From: Buxus sempervirens
Lineage: Eukaryota > Streptophyta > Magnoliopsida > Buxales > Buxaceae
Direction: 5' to 3'
Assembly: GCA_947561395.2 (NCBI GenBank)
Contig: OX387193.1
Location: forward strand, 682,001-746,000
DNA length: 64,000 nucleotides
The position numbers and the translations under genes are program-made. Below are positions 45,537-57,926 of the stretch, in pieces (within the stretch, counting starts at the first letter, position 1; every line of letters starts with the position of its first letter). Below the pieces are notes generated by a model. It ran no database searches and was not told the origin of the DNA. It was given only the letters and a program-made list of their open reading frames with translations.

Positions 45537-48500
45537 TTATGTCTTGAAAAGCTCCAAACAATGTTCTTGGTCCAGATTTCTACTCCAAAACTTCTGGTAG
45601 TACTCGGTATAGGTGAAGCTCCGGTACACGGCTGCTGATCCGTTGTCCGTAAGCGCTTTGGGAGGACTGATCACCGCATCGTTAGCAGGGCAAAGGAAGG
45701 AAGCCACCGAGATCCTTTCCTCGTCGGAGTTGACAACGGCTCGATGCCACACACTTTTGTACCTCCCATTACTCAGAGCCTGCAATTTCTCGCCTTTTAT
45801 CAGTTAATTTGATGGTTTATAACTAAATTTGTTGTAAAGCAAGAGGTTTTTTTGAGTGCGAACTTTCTTACCTGTAACTGATCACCGATGTTTACGACGA
45901 GAGCACCTGGGTGGGGATTTACTGCGAGCCACTTGCCATCTTTAAGAACTTGCAAGCCTGCGACTTGTTGGTCTTGGAGGAGAATGGTTATAGCGTTGGG
46001 GTCGGTATGGCCTGGCAATCCGTAAGTCAACTCTGGCTCGGGACATGGCGGGTAGTAGTTGACAGCCATGTGTTGTCCTTGATCGCCCAACACCTTCTCT
46101 ATGTAATGTCCTTCGAGGCCCAAGCTCTCGGATATGGCTTCCAGTACTCTGAATCCGAGCTGTCGAACTTCTTTGCAGTATGCACTCACAACATCCCTGC
46201 AATCGATCAGCACGGAGATTCTAATTACGAAGACACCATGACGATTAGTGTGTACGTGTTTGGGTAAATGTTTGACCTGTGAATAGACTAGACTATTCAG
46301 CGGCAAGGAGGATCTGGTTGACCATATTCTGACCCAAACTATTTTTACTTGACCCGAACCAGACCCATTTCCGAGCCTAGTTTGGGTTCACATCTTCTGC
46401 AATCAATGACCGTTTCTGCTGGTACTAGTGTCTGCCCACCACCAACATGAACATCCCGTGTCAGGATAGGCCCCATATCGCCAATCCCATCCCAGCCAAT
46501 GCGTTCCACGTTGGTCCCGGTCTTTAAGGAGGCAAACCAGGTCCCCTGTCTAGCGGGCGGATGAGCTGGGATTGGCAGGGAAGGACTAACCAGATGAGAG
46601 AGACAAAGGAAAAAGGGATTGCTGTAATGTTTTAGTCTACCAGTATTGCGTGATCCATCACTACCATAAAAATAAAAATAAAAAGTATTGCGTGATCCAC
46701 GGAAATAAAGGCGGTCTAAAGAAAAACAATTTGAATCTGTGGCACATGTGAGAGAGCAACAAGATTAAGGAATTGTGAATGTGATACGCTTGACTTGTAA
46801 AGTTTGGCAGACACGGGATGTCCATGTGGGTGGGAAGGAATATGTGCTCCACACCCAAAAAGAACGGTTCCCATGTCTCCTTGCGAATAAATATTCAGAT
46901 CGAGCTCCGGATACCAATTCCCTCTGAATTATACTTAAAACACCAAGCAATTTAACTTAACACCTTAGTACCGTATAATTAAAACTGGTTGACTTGAGTA
47001 GAGGAGTGCTTGTATGGTATTATGAGATAAGCATATTTCATATAAACAAAAAGATAAATTTTATATTGATGTAGAACATCTAACCATGAAATATTTAGAG
47101 AAGCAAGACATGAAGAAGAGAAACAAAACTTGATGAGTTGGAGTGCTGTTGCTGTTTTTTTTTTTTAAGTCTTTTAAAAATCGTTAGAGTTTGTTTTTAG
47201 TTGTTTTCTTATTTAAGCTAAGGTTAGTTTTGTAATTTCTTATTACTTCTTAATGTATTAGGTATTTGAATTATATTAAGAGTCTTTAAGAAGTCTTAGA
47301 GTTAGAATTTAACTCTAAGTTGTTTACTATGAGTAAGAGTCCTAATTTTAAAAGGTTTCTATCTTATTTTGAGATCTTTAAAGGTCTATAAATAAAGGGT
47401 AAAGGTTATATATGAATTTTAGACATTATTTTCTAAAAAAACTATAGAGTTTCTTTCTTATCTTCCTTGTGGATTGATAGTTATTTGTTGGTAGATTTCA
47501 ATTTTCTAGAATTAACAAAGATTAATCCTTGTTTTCGTAACTTTCATTACGTCATATATAAACCATATATGTTGTATTTATATAATAAAGAAAATCATCA
47601 TGTTCAAAAGATTTTGAGTATTACCCAGGCGAGACGAAGGTAATACCATGAAAATCGTCTACAACCCACCCCAACACGTCAATGTGTGGGCCCTCAAAAA
47701 GTGAATGGTGGGCCCGAGTAAATGCGTGGGTTGTAAGAGATGCGAATCGGGTTAACACTCATTTTTGATCGTGTAAGCTGCCAGGAAAAGAAAATTGCTA
47801 GCTTTGTGTGAACAAAGTCAAGACATACAGTAGGGCCCACACTTTAGGGAACGGAGGATTCGATCATATACGGTTGAGTTGAGTGTGTAAATTGGCTCAA
47901 CCGTGTCCAAAACATTATCTCTCTCTCTCTCTCTCTCTCTCAAAACGAAAAACGAAAAACGAAAAAGTGAAAATCGCATTTTCAGCAAAGTGTTGGTGGC
48001 ATACTTGGCAAACAACAATTGGAAAGTGTTGGTGGCTTACTTGGCCAGCAACAATTGGAAACAGTTAAACCAATTTACGGCTCAACCCTAGATGATCTGA
48101 ATCCAAAGAGAACAACATATCCCGCCGCTCGCGTTGGGGGTGTGGACTGCAGAGGGCCTAGAGGGAAGGAAACTCGGGTAAGAAATTTATTTTCGGGGAA
48201 GGGAAAGTACATGTTGTGTTGGAGCTGAGGAGGAGAGGGTTCTTTTTTGGACACCTCGGGAGGGCAAGGAGATTTTTCTCGTTATTGAGTTATAAGGGAA
48301 ATTAAAGATTACTTACTTGAAGGAAGAGGGGTTGGAAGGCCACTCGTGTACATAGTCGTCGAGTGGGTGGCAATGAAGGCGAAGATAGTCTCTCCAGTTA
48401 TGGACGGTCTCCTTTTTCACGTTGAAACTCGTGGACAATCTCATTGTCTTTGAGGGGTCATCCGAGTACAACTTCATCTTCTCTTCCAGCGGTAGATGGA

Positions 48501-48649
48501 AGAAGTCCCGGGCCATCTGCAACATTCTCTCTGTTGATTCCACAGATATTCCGTGATTGATCACCTGTTATATACGCCCACACCACCCATCAACAACAGA
48601 TATATATATATTCCGGCGCAGTCACCAACAACAGCCAGCAAGCAAAAAC

Positions 48650-48691
<42 letters not shown>

Positions 48692-48892
48692 TACCTGGAA
48701 AAACCCAAAAGAATGACACGCATCTCCCGTTTGTTGGATTACTTTCGCTCTATCGGAACTACCCAAGTCGATCACCGGGATGTTTTCGATGGTGAGGACA
48801 TCGGAGAGTCTGGGTCTATCCGATGGGTGTCTCACGTAACTTGGGGGCAGATGTGAGTGCTTTACTCCGGTAGAAAGGACCTTAGATTCCAT
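45537..48892 (-). CDS. DMR6/DLO-like 2-oxoglutarate/Fe(II) oxygenase, copy A
   Basis: Member of the plant DOXC oxygenases closest to DMR6 and DLO (salicylate 5- and 3-hydroxylases; negative regulators of immunity) and near flavone synthase I. Four exons on the minus strand: 48892-48695, 48564-48317, 46196-45872 and 45779-45537, GT-AG with consistent phases, giving 337 residues (Arabidopsis DMR6 is about the same). The N-terminal DIOX_N part includes PSYVRHPSDRPRLSDV, FGFFQVINHG, EEKMKLYSDDP and NWRDYLRLHC. The catalytic jelly roll shows VNYYPPCPEPELTYGLPGHT, the iron ligands H212 and D214 (HTD) and H269 (SVWHRAV), and the 2-oxoglutarate motif R279-x-S281. The ending RNLDQEHCLELF is DMR6-like. 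It is intact. Intron 2 (2.1 kb) contains a solo LTR and intron 1 an (AT)n tract. Substrate (salicylate or flavanone) is not decidable by eye. Confidence 0.94.
47067..47554 (+). mobile_element. Solo LTR in intron 2 of DMR6-like gene A
   Basis: A 488-bp insert starting TGATGTAGAAC and ending CATTACGTCA, flanked by TATAT on both sides (47062-47066 and 47555-47559). Copy B has the uninterrupted site (TTTTATATAAACC). A TATA-like TCTATAAATAAAG lies near 47388, as expected for an LTR promoter, which sets the plus orientation. Confidence 0.85.
47920..47941. repeat. (CT)n microsatellite
   Basis: About eleven CT dinucleotides in intron 2 of the copy A oxygenase gene. Copy B has a shorter, interrupted version near 59808-59830. 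Confidence 0.85.
48652..48687. repeat. (AT)n microsatellite in intron 1 of gene A
   Basis: About seventeen AT dinucleotides only seven bases beyond the exon 1 donor. In copy B the same place has a short ATACATATAGG, so the expansion came after the duplication. Confidence 0.92.
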
Positions 48893-48989
48893 GAATTGCC
48901 GCAAGGAGGAGCGGCAAAGTGAGAGGCGGAAAACGACAAATTAACTGTGCTGCTTGTAGCTTCGAGGAAGGTGAGTAATATCTCGTTCG

Positions 48990-48997
48990 TTTAAATA
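48990..48997 (-). promoter_or_regulatory. Candidate TATA element of DMR6-like gene A
   Basis: TATTTAAA on the minus strand, about 105 bp before the start codon. It is conserved in copy B, where a 33-bp retroposition lies between it and the gene. Confidence 0.45.
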
Positions 48998-48999
48998 AA

Positions 49000-50680
49000 G
49001 ATGAGAGCCCAATAGTAATGCGTTGACGCCGCACTCAAGTCCACCGCCTCTAATTGATTATCAATTTTTTCTCCATCTGACGTCTAGATTATTGATGATG
49101 CTGAGAACGAGATGACGACGACGACTATCATAAGGGTATCTCTGTCCTTTAGCGCCCCGTGGTGAAATATCTGCCGACCATTTCAAATATCTGGACGTAC
49201 CATTGGATGCAGGTAGAAGGCGCCTGTGAGAGTACGGCAGCGATCGCCTGACAAGAAATTAAGCGGAGGAGGAGATACCGGGTGAAATGCGGTGTAAAAT
49301 GTTAAGAGATATTTATTATAAAAAAAAAAAAAACAAAATATTAGCATTACTTAACAATATCATTTGCAGTCAAGCCTTGGCCATTTGAATGGTATGCATG
49401 GAGTTTCTTCGTTGAGCATCAACCTGCAAAATATTAGCGATTTCCATATTTACCTCAAGATTCTAAGTCCAAACCGCGCGTGATGGAGAAAGCTCAACCC
49501 CGCCATGTGAGCATAGTCAAGGGAAATCAAGAACGATTGCAGTCTTTGCAGGGGGGCCATTAAATTTTTTTCTGGTTGGGCCGCTGATAGGGCCCATTTA
49601 TATATATATACAATTTTCTTGATCATTTCATCAAAATCTGCGGCTCTTCTATCGCGCAAGTCTCAATCCAATTGAACAATTAACCACAAAACTTAATTTT
49701 CACTCAACAAAAAAGTCTCTACACTACCTTAATTTTCACTCAACAAAAAAGTCTTTACACTACCCATTCAAAGATTACTGTGGTGGCTTGACTGTTAGAT
49801 CTGTAAACTTTGATAATTGAATTCTTATCGGATTCCTGCGACCCAAAAAAAACAAAGAACTATCTTAAAAGCAGTCAAATAAATGGGCTGCGCCAGCAAA
49901 TTTTCTGATCAAATAAAGATTGTGAGCGGCTAATGTAGATAGCCATCCAGCCGTGCATGGGATGCATATCGCACCCCAGATCCTTCACGGCACCGGCCAG
50001 TGCGTGAATTTCGGTGCAGACAATAAGATGACTTGGTCAGACCACATGGCTGAAACAGACAAATGTAACAGTGAAAGTGGAGTAAAAGATACGATGAGTG
50101 ATGGACACAAAGCCAGTAGATTATAATTATTGAATTGATAACACAAAACCTTTTCTGAAACACTTTGTCATTGATGTGATGTCGCATGGGACTAGTTTTC
50201 ATCGGTGGGCCGAACGCTTTCCCTTATCTTTGCTATGGGAGACTACATACATGTGGTTAAACTGAATGCATTTGCCTTTCTGATAGGAACGTGCCCAATG
50301 GGCCAAAAGAATATCATCTTAATTCAAGCGCACAATTTCCATATATAAAATATGCTGTCGGAGATAAGTTTACGCCTGACTCCAAAAACAACAGAGTAGC
50401 GGCTAATGCCACGGTAATTAACAACCATGAACAGCTTAGTTAGAGACTAAATTACAGTTATCTCCCTTATGTTTCAGACTTAATTACCTCTATTTATAGA
50501 ATATAATTTGACTATTTTTATCCCTCATCAATTTTTATTTAAAATAATAAAAATTTGTATGATAAAGTAACCCATGATCTTTAAACCTTTAAAAAAATCT
50601 TTTTTTATTATAAAAATCTCAAAAAAAATAGAAAGGATGTAAGTGTCATTAATTTCACAAATCTCAGGGGAGATATCTAT
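49000..50680. other. Upstream region of DMR6-like gene A
   Basis: No gene supported. It is partly shared with copy B (for example the CATGGGATGCATATCGCACCCC stretch near 49960), which limits where lineage-specific promoter changes lie. Confidence 0.4.
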
Positions 50681-50683
50681 AAC

Positions 50684-51270
50684 TGTAGGAAATCTTACGC
50701 AGGGAAGATGGAAGAACAGATCAGATATTGTTCTGATTGACGAGTTGGTCTAGATATTGTTCTAGAAGACGAGAAAAGTTCAAGAACAAGACAAATTCTG
50801 GGGTTCAAATCAAAATATTCATTAAAAAAAATGAACTCTCTCTAAAAAGCCTTTATATAGGCGTTACAAGAAAAACCCTAAACTCAGAAAAGCCAAAGCT
50901 TACTAAAAAGTAGAAAAAAATGAATTTTACTAAAAATAGTAAAATTCGAGAAAGACTCAAATTCCTAAAATACATCCGAAAATAAGGGTTTCCCCAAAAG
51001 AATGACTCAAAACGGACTTTCCTTGACCCTAAACGGAAACAATCAACTTGTTTCCATAAATAGTAAAATTGCCTATTTGAAGGTCTAAACAATGGAATAT
51101 GTCTAAAATCACGAGACCTTGGGCCTATTGCCCTGAGTCCAACTTTTCAGGCTGTTTCCAATCAAACTATCAATTTTCAGCCCATTCTGATAACGTGACT
51201 AAAATTTACCAAAATACCCCTGGCACAGAAAACAATGTATGACCACATAAGCCTCAAGACTCGTCCTACA
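50684..51270 (-). mobile_element. Candidate solo LTR, copy A only
   Basis: A 587-bp block beginning TGTAGGA and ending TCCTACA, matching inverted termini with TG...CA ends, missing from the equivalent place in copy B. On the minus strand CTATATAAAGG near 50855-50865 resembles an LTR TATA box. The flanking 5-mers (ATAAC and TCAAA) do not match, so either one flank was deleted or the borders are misjudged. Confidence 0.55.
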
Positions 51271-51715
51271 TCAAAATCAGAGGGGAGATAAGTGTAAATT
51301 TCTCCATCTTTAAAGAGGGATCGACTAAACTAACTTTAGATAGACATAACTAAGAAATTGCTAAGATAGGCCTACATTTAGATATCCATAGTGAACATAA
51401 ATTGGTGCATCCAAGATTAACCATAATAGGGTGATTTTATAATCATTCTTACGAATAATGTGAGGTAAGCTTCTCCAATTATACATCATAATCAGTCTCA
51501 CGTATATGCTGATGCAAGCTACTCAAATTATACATCAGGTTTCTTTGTTTACTTAGTTTTAGTCAATTTCCGCCTTATTTATTCATTTATTTTATAATTG
51601 TCTCAACGACTTCATTGAAAAACCTCATGCATGTTCAAATATTATTATTAACAAGAAAAAAATTCAGACATGGTGGAGAGACTTTTTAAAATGATAAGAG
51701 AGCCGTATACGCCGG

Positions 51716-51877
51716 TTTGGTTGGGTCTCCATTATTATCACAATGCATATATTATATCTGTTCGAATGAATGATTGTATGAAAATGAGTGTCGATCTTTG
51801 GTTGGGTCTGCATTATTATCACAATACATATATTATATCTGTTCGAATGAATGATTGTATGAAAATGAGTGTCGATC
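51716..51877. repeat. 81-bp direct tandem duplication
   Basis: Two 81-bp units (51716-51796 and 51797-51877) differ at very few positions. Because 81 is a multiple of three the frame stays open across both, giving a repeated 27-residue peptide, but there is no sign of selection on it. It lies just past the minimum right edge of copy A. Confidence 0.88.
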
Positions 51878-51879
51878 TT

Positions 51880-54800
51880 AACCACACCCAAAAGAATAGT
51901 TAACGACTGGAGCAATGGCTATAAAACCTGCTAGCTGAACGGTGAAAGATGTGTACATTCTATATATTTGTGAAGCTGATGATGTGTGTAAATGCTTTAT
52001 TGTTGGGTTAGTAGATATTACATTGTTTAGCTCCAGCTAATATGGTTCTTGATTTAACCATGAAATGATATGTGCCTATTGGAAACTTTCTGTTAGGACC
52101 AAGTGCTTACCATTAGAATCAATAATCTAAGTTATTGGTTAGAGCGTAATTTTGTTTCCTTATATCATTAACAGAATGCTAGACTTTAGCCCAACACTCT
52201 CAATAATCCCCCTCTAGAACTTGTGACCACAAGCCAACACCCACCAACCTGGGGCTTGGCCAACGCTTGCGACAGTAGCATGTCTTCTTAGGACCTCTTT
52301 GGTTGGACTTAAACCCATAACCTTTCTAGGGTCCCTCGTTGCACTTGTGAACAGTGGACTGATGGTGTACTTATCACAACCACAGTATGCAATATGGGGA
52401 TTGAATCCTCCTAAAACCTATGCACTATAAATTGGGATACACCTATACAAACCAGAACATGTTCGTGAGAGGACTTGAACCCAAGACCTGGGCTTCATTA
52501 CCTCTTGTTTGTGGTTGTGTTTTTACTTCACTTTCTGACATACTTAATAGCTTACTTATACTTTGGTTTATATGTTTGGTGTATTATCAATGTTTTATTA
52601 GTTTGTTTGAAGTTCAAATTACTTTGTAAATCATTCACAAGTGGTGGGACTCCAGGACAACACTTTCTCAAGCTATCTAGATTCCAAAGGTGAGACTGCA
52701 TGCCCCACACTCTTTGGCTTTTACAAAGAAATATTTAAGCATATCTATCAAAACATGGCATGTGACATATTTTAATCAGTGTCAGATTAATGTAACAGAA
52801 TTAAAAATAATAATAATAATAATAAAAAGGGGAAAAAAATCGTTTTTCTTGTTCAGTCAAGCAATGAGACGTCGGCATGTCATGATAATCATATGTTCAT
52901 CATTTTTAACGCCTTTAAATTATATTTTATTGTTTTCCTTGTGGCGGCACATATTGTCTTTCTATTGAGAGAACTAAGAAAATTTAGCTCCGACGTATAC
53001 GCCTGTTGCTCGACCGGAAAAACGTTATACTTGCGATATTAACCTTGAATCCACATGGCCTAAAGTTAGTACTTTCTGATAGTAACATTGAAACCGCTAG
53101 GGCAGGGTAGCTGCTTGATTCGTGCAAAAGGATCCATACGACAAGTTGTTCAAAAGACATCCCTTCTCTATCGTCTGACGTAAGTGCTGATTGGATGGAA
53201 ATGTGATAAATCATAAATGTCCCAGCAATCCCAATTAATGTCCCAGCCATTTTCAAAGCCGTTGCCGTGACATGTTCTTTCTTTATATGACGACATACCC
53301 CATACGTCATTAGCTGACGACATATGGCAAGCCTGTTATCCATACGAACCGGAAGCTTTGTAAAGACAAAAGTGTCCCTCCCCCCCCAGAATTCAATACG
53401 TCCGAACTTGGTTGGTTGGTTCGAATAAATCCTCATCCTGCATCTTCTCTCACACTGCGACTTTTGCTATTGCCGACATGGCTTTTTGCAGCGAATCTGG
53501 CACAACTTCCAGATCCTGATTTATCTATCACCTTCATATATATTCTGATAATCTTAATAGATGGTACCCATTCCAGTCCCATCAATTTTTTCAAATCTTA
53601 TTAATATATCCCATCTTCTCCCATCACCAATAACTTTTCTTTCAACTTTTGTATATACTTGATGAGTTTCTAGATATTTTGAGATCTGCTGGCATCACAA
53701 CTATGGATCTTGCTGGATAAGCCTCTCACAACTTTCCAAATAATCTTGCTTGGCCAATCTTTCATTTTATTTTCTCACTAATAAGTATTGTTCAAATTTC
53801 TTTGTTTCTTTTGGTAAGGAATCATGTGCCCTCTTAATTAGGTTCTTCCCCACCCCTTGGTATATTTTTCCTTGAAAGAATGCATCAGCTGAAAACATAT
53901 ATGTGCTGCTCAGAAGCATCTCCGTACACCTCGGCCCTTTAAGATGCCTTTTTGGAGCTGTTGCTAGCTTCTGGCATCAAAGGACTCTAATAAACAAAAT
54001 ACAAATAATGAACAAGTGATTAGGTGGTAAAAGGGCCATCCCATGCGATTCTTCTTGACAAAAAAAAGAAAAAGAATTAATTACTACCTAGAGAATCGAA
54101 TATGAGTTCACATCATATACAACGCAATTGACTGCGACACGATGTGTATCAAAACACAATATGGGGCCATCCTATATTCATTTTGGTGGATCTTATAACC
54201 ATATGTTTTGGTGTAAATCGTGCTGTAAACTATTACGCTACGGACGATGCGTAATCATTAAATATCAGACTGATGACACACCAGTTTTCAGAAAAACCTC
54301 TTGCTTCTAAATATTCTCCAAGGCATGAGAGACAATGCCGTCTAGAAAACGGTTTCCCCACGGTGGAAAGATTCTTCGCCGTGTTGTTATCCTTGAGTTT
54401 GACTAGTTGATATACTCTGAAGATGATCCATCAGTAAATCTCTTATCTGCACCGGCCAGTGTGGTACTCCGGCTCCTTTCTAGGGATATTTAGAAAGCAT
54501 GTGTGCTCTTGTCGCCAACTTTAACCAAAACTCACTCAACTTGAATTCACTGCGACCTCTCTTTCATCAGTAAATGTTTTCATTTTCCTTCTAACGCATC
54601 CTTCCTCATGTTATTTTCCCAGGTCTCTTTACTCTTGCATTTTCTAAATTTCGCTTCGTAAAATGTAACAGTTTTGTTTGGAAAGTTCTATAAAATTTCT
54701 TGCCATGACTGGAAACCACTTTTTTGCATCAAACATTATCTAACCAAATTTACTGAAAAATAAGACTACAGAATCTAAAAGAATCGGTAGATGATCCAAC

Positions 54801-55970
54801 ACTTATAAATGATATGGTACTTTGGCTTGAGGGAAAATTTCTTGCTAAGAAATAGACACCAAACATCTAACCAACGTTTAATTTACATTTGCCAAAGCCT
54901 ATCCTATGCTTACTTTTTCTTCTTCAAGCTAATTGCTTCCTATTCATTTCTAATTTCACCCTCAAAGACCTACATTTTTCTTGTGCTAGTAGCATTTTGA
55001 ATCGCTTGCGACTCCCTTGAAATCTGTTTCTCGTAATTCCCGGCCAAGTTCCGGCGGCCAATTATTTACTATTTCCAACAAACAAAAGCCCCGACAGAAC
55101 CATATTCCTTTTCTATTTTCTTGTGCCAGTATTCTGATAGAAAGCCCGGGTCTCTGCTTTTCCTAAAAATCAACTTTTTTCAAGTTACTTTGATATATCA
55201 CACATCAAATTATATACAAAAATAAATAAGAACCCGCGACAAGCGTACGTGTTCTGCCGGAGGCCTCCTCGGGCTAGTGAAAATATTAAAACAGTGATTT
55301 TATTCCAGGAAGCGGAATCAATCGGCGCAGACTTGTCATAAAAAGGAAAAAACCAGAGGCCTTATCCAGGACAGTGTGACACCAAAACCTTTTCAATGTT
55401 TAGCCTTAGTTCCATCCTTCAATGGGCTGTTGGAGCAGTAAACCTGATCCGAATGATTTGGCAACTGGACCTGCTTTAAAAGCACCGTTGTGGAGCATCA
55501 TTTCGTATGTCAAAATGTTGAGAAAGTTATGGGAATGGAAAGATAAGTTACACTGATACATATCCCTCAAAAAGGATAGTTATAGTTGATTATCTCTACT
55601 GCTGATCTTAGTAGATCACCACATCAACGTTTCGCATATACCATTACTACATAGGTTCAAACATGAATTTGGAAGACAATTTGAAAGGTTTTAAAATACT
55701 CATACACTTAAAGGATTTGAAATTTTTCTACAAAATGAACAATGTTCTTGTCAATTATCTCAACTTTGAATACCGCATTACATTTCATACAAGCGTCAAA
55801 AAAGCTGGAGAGATTGTCCAAGTCACTTTTTTAAGAAGAGAAACATGCACTCGAAATTATGGCCAGCAGGTAACTTACTTCATCCTTTTCATGACAAGAA
55901 AAGGTCCATCCTGAACGTTGGCTTTGCGGGCATGTATAGAACTAATGCGACTCAAATGAGCCCAGACACA
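51880..55970. other. Spacer between the two duplicated segments
   Basis: No intact gene recognised. Around 52085-52500 the text (AATCCCCCTCTAGAACTTGTG and later GGACTTGAACCCAAGACC) looks like decayed LTR-retrotransposon DNA. A 150-residue minus-strand frame at 52984-53436 matches nothing I know. The rest is AT-rich. Confidence 0.45.
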
Positions 55971-55976
55971 CCATGG

Positions 55977-56185
55977 CTATGGAAGTACCTTTTTTTTGGG
56001 TTCAAGAATAGGAGGGTCAACATCAATGCCCATATTTGCAGCAGTTCCTGCAATAATTCTCATTGCTGATTCAATACTAGTACAGTTCAAGTCTGGAAGC
56101 TTTTCTGTTGCAATTCCACGTAATTGGTCAATTGTGACCTTTCCCACTTTCTCTAATTTTGGGTCTTTTTAGCCTTTTTCCACTC
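55977..56185 (-). pseudogene. Plastid ribosomal protein L11 (uL11c) last-exon pseudogene
   Basis: On the minus strand the frame reads GVEKG, stop, [20 protein letters not shown], then [20 protein letters not shown] and [20 protein letters not shown] to a terminal TAG. This is the C-terminal RNA-binding half of the bacterial-type L11 of plastids, with its plant extension. The TAA at 56169-56171 stands where the family has Ser. An AG acceptor (TCTAG) sits just upstream at 56186-56187. No N-terminal exon was found, so it is a fragment. Captured or duplicated genomic DNA is more likely than a cDNA copy. Confidence 0.82.
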
Positions 56186-57456
56186 CTAGACAACCATGTC
56201 TCAAATCAATTAATCGATTCCATTAATAATGTCATTACAGAAGCATGGTATAATTGACAGAAAAGCCAAAACACAGCAATTCAAACTTGCCTTATGTTAT
56301 GAAGTCATGCCACAAATAAATTCCTAACAGTTATACCGATTAACTTTATTAATGCCATATGCATTATTAGTTCTAACCACAGATATCAATTTCTTTCTGA
56401 CAAGATGCACATAATGACAGTATAAATTTGCACGCATGTTACATGCTACATATGAGCAACTTAACATTACGAGATCCACCATAAATGAATCAATAGCTCC
56501 TATCAGCATTGAATTGTAGATCATTGTTCTCTTTTCATCTAAAATAACAAAAATTTTGGATGAAAGTTGTATAGCAATGCATATTTGTTGATTTTAAAAA
56601 CTTGAATCGTTTTTTTTTATCAATTTTTACCATACGAGTTTCTTGTCACCTATTTTCAAGAACCCCAAAAACAACGATTGTTACCAAACGAGGTTTTTGT
56701 CACTTGTTTTCAAAAACCTAAAAACGGTTGAAATTGCTTTTAGTTTTCAAACTGTTTAAAAAAAAAAAACGTTACGAAACGGCCTCTTAGTGGAGCAGGA
56801 AACCAGTCTCCAGGAGTCTAGTGGAGGCTAGTCTGCGCCATGCGGACATTGTGAAGAACACAATTTGAATGTTGCTTCTTCTCATTATCTACTGACCAAT
56901 ACAATTCTACTGCGCTACTATGAGGACTTGAGAACTGTCATCAAAAAATTAAAATATTGATTCTTGAGTGGTTTGTTTGATTTTATCTTCTAAGGTTTTT
57001 TTTTTTTTTTAATTTTTTTACAAATCTTGTGCTTTTGTTTCGTCTCCAACTTCTAAGGTACGTATGCGCAAAGAGCGTACTCAGCCGAACCCAATAGGAA
57101 GTTGAAATTTCAATTTTGAATGATGAGGATTATCACAAATGTTGTCGAAAACGGATAATTCCCCGGGTCCTATGGAAGGCCTCTTCGCTGAATCGTTGGA
57201 AGTGAGTCAAGGGACCGGCAAAAGGGGAAAACCAGTAGAGAGAGTGAGAGAGATGAAATCAAACATAAATGGTCAAGCTACAAAGTTCGCAACAGAGAGC
57301 ATTTCAAAGCTTGACTACCCTACTTGACACAACATTTGTGTCACAAATGTTGTGGAAAACATTTTGGGGAAATTGGTTTTTAGTGATTTTTTTTAAAAAT
57401 AATTTAGATTCAGTCGGTTAATTTTTGAAAATTTTGAAATGACATTGCATCCCACT

Positions 57457-57814
57457 CAAGGTTTACAGTGGCGTGCCGCCGAAATTTCGGTTTTTTGCCC
57501 CCAGCGATGCGTTTCGCTGGGGGAAATCGTTAATTTGTATCGTTGGCGAAACGGACCGAAATTTCGAACGAAACGGACCGAAACGGGCGAAACAGACAAA
57601 AAATGTAATTTTTTTAAAAATTTTTTAACGAAACGGAGCGGCTTGCCAGCGAAACGGAGCGGCGTGCCGTCGAAATTTCGCCGAAATCCAAAAAAACATA
57701 ATTTTTTATTTTTTTTGCCCATTAAAATTTTTCCGGCGTTTCGGCGGCGTGCCGCCGAAATGGCGTTTGGTGCCCTGGGCGGCACGCCCAGGGCCACCGA
57801 AACTTAAAACCTTG
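57457..57814. mobile_element. hAT-like MITE (CAAGGTTT family), member 1
   Basis: 358 bp flanked by exact 8-bp duplications ATCCCACT (57449-57456 and 57815-57822). The left end is CAAGGTTTACAGTGGC and the right end read inwards CAAGGTTTTAAGTTTC. The interior repeats GAAACGGACCGAAA and GCCGAAATTTCG motifs that fold back. It is absent from copy A. A second member is at 61322. Confidence 0.9.
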
Positions 57815-57926
57815 ATCCCACTCATTTGAAAAAAGTATCACTTATTCCTAATTTTCAAAAATGGGCCGACAAAATCTGAATTATTTTGAAAAATATCACT
57901 AAAAATCAATTTTCCCAACACCCTTT

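Larger units (their letters stand above)
44115..51665. repeat. Segmental duplication, copy A (with DMR6-like gene A)
   Basis: This segment aligns in the same orientation with 56786 to the window end. Shared blocks include CTTAGTGGAGCAG... at the left edge, the whole oxygenase gene with introns and flanks, and the final stretch ending AACAAGAAAAAAATTC. The left edge is sharp; the right edge lies at or after 51665 because copy B runs out of the window. Copy A carries a TRIM, a solo LTR in intron 2 and an LTR-like insert at 50684-51270 that copy B lacks. Confidence 0.93.

Noticed and set aside
52984..53436. 150-residue reading frame on the minus strand
   Set aside because: No recognised domain, no family resemblance, no splice or promoter context. 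A hydrophobic patch alone is not enough to call a gene.
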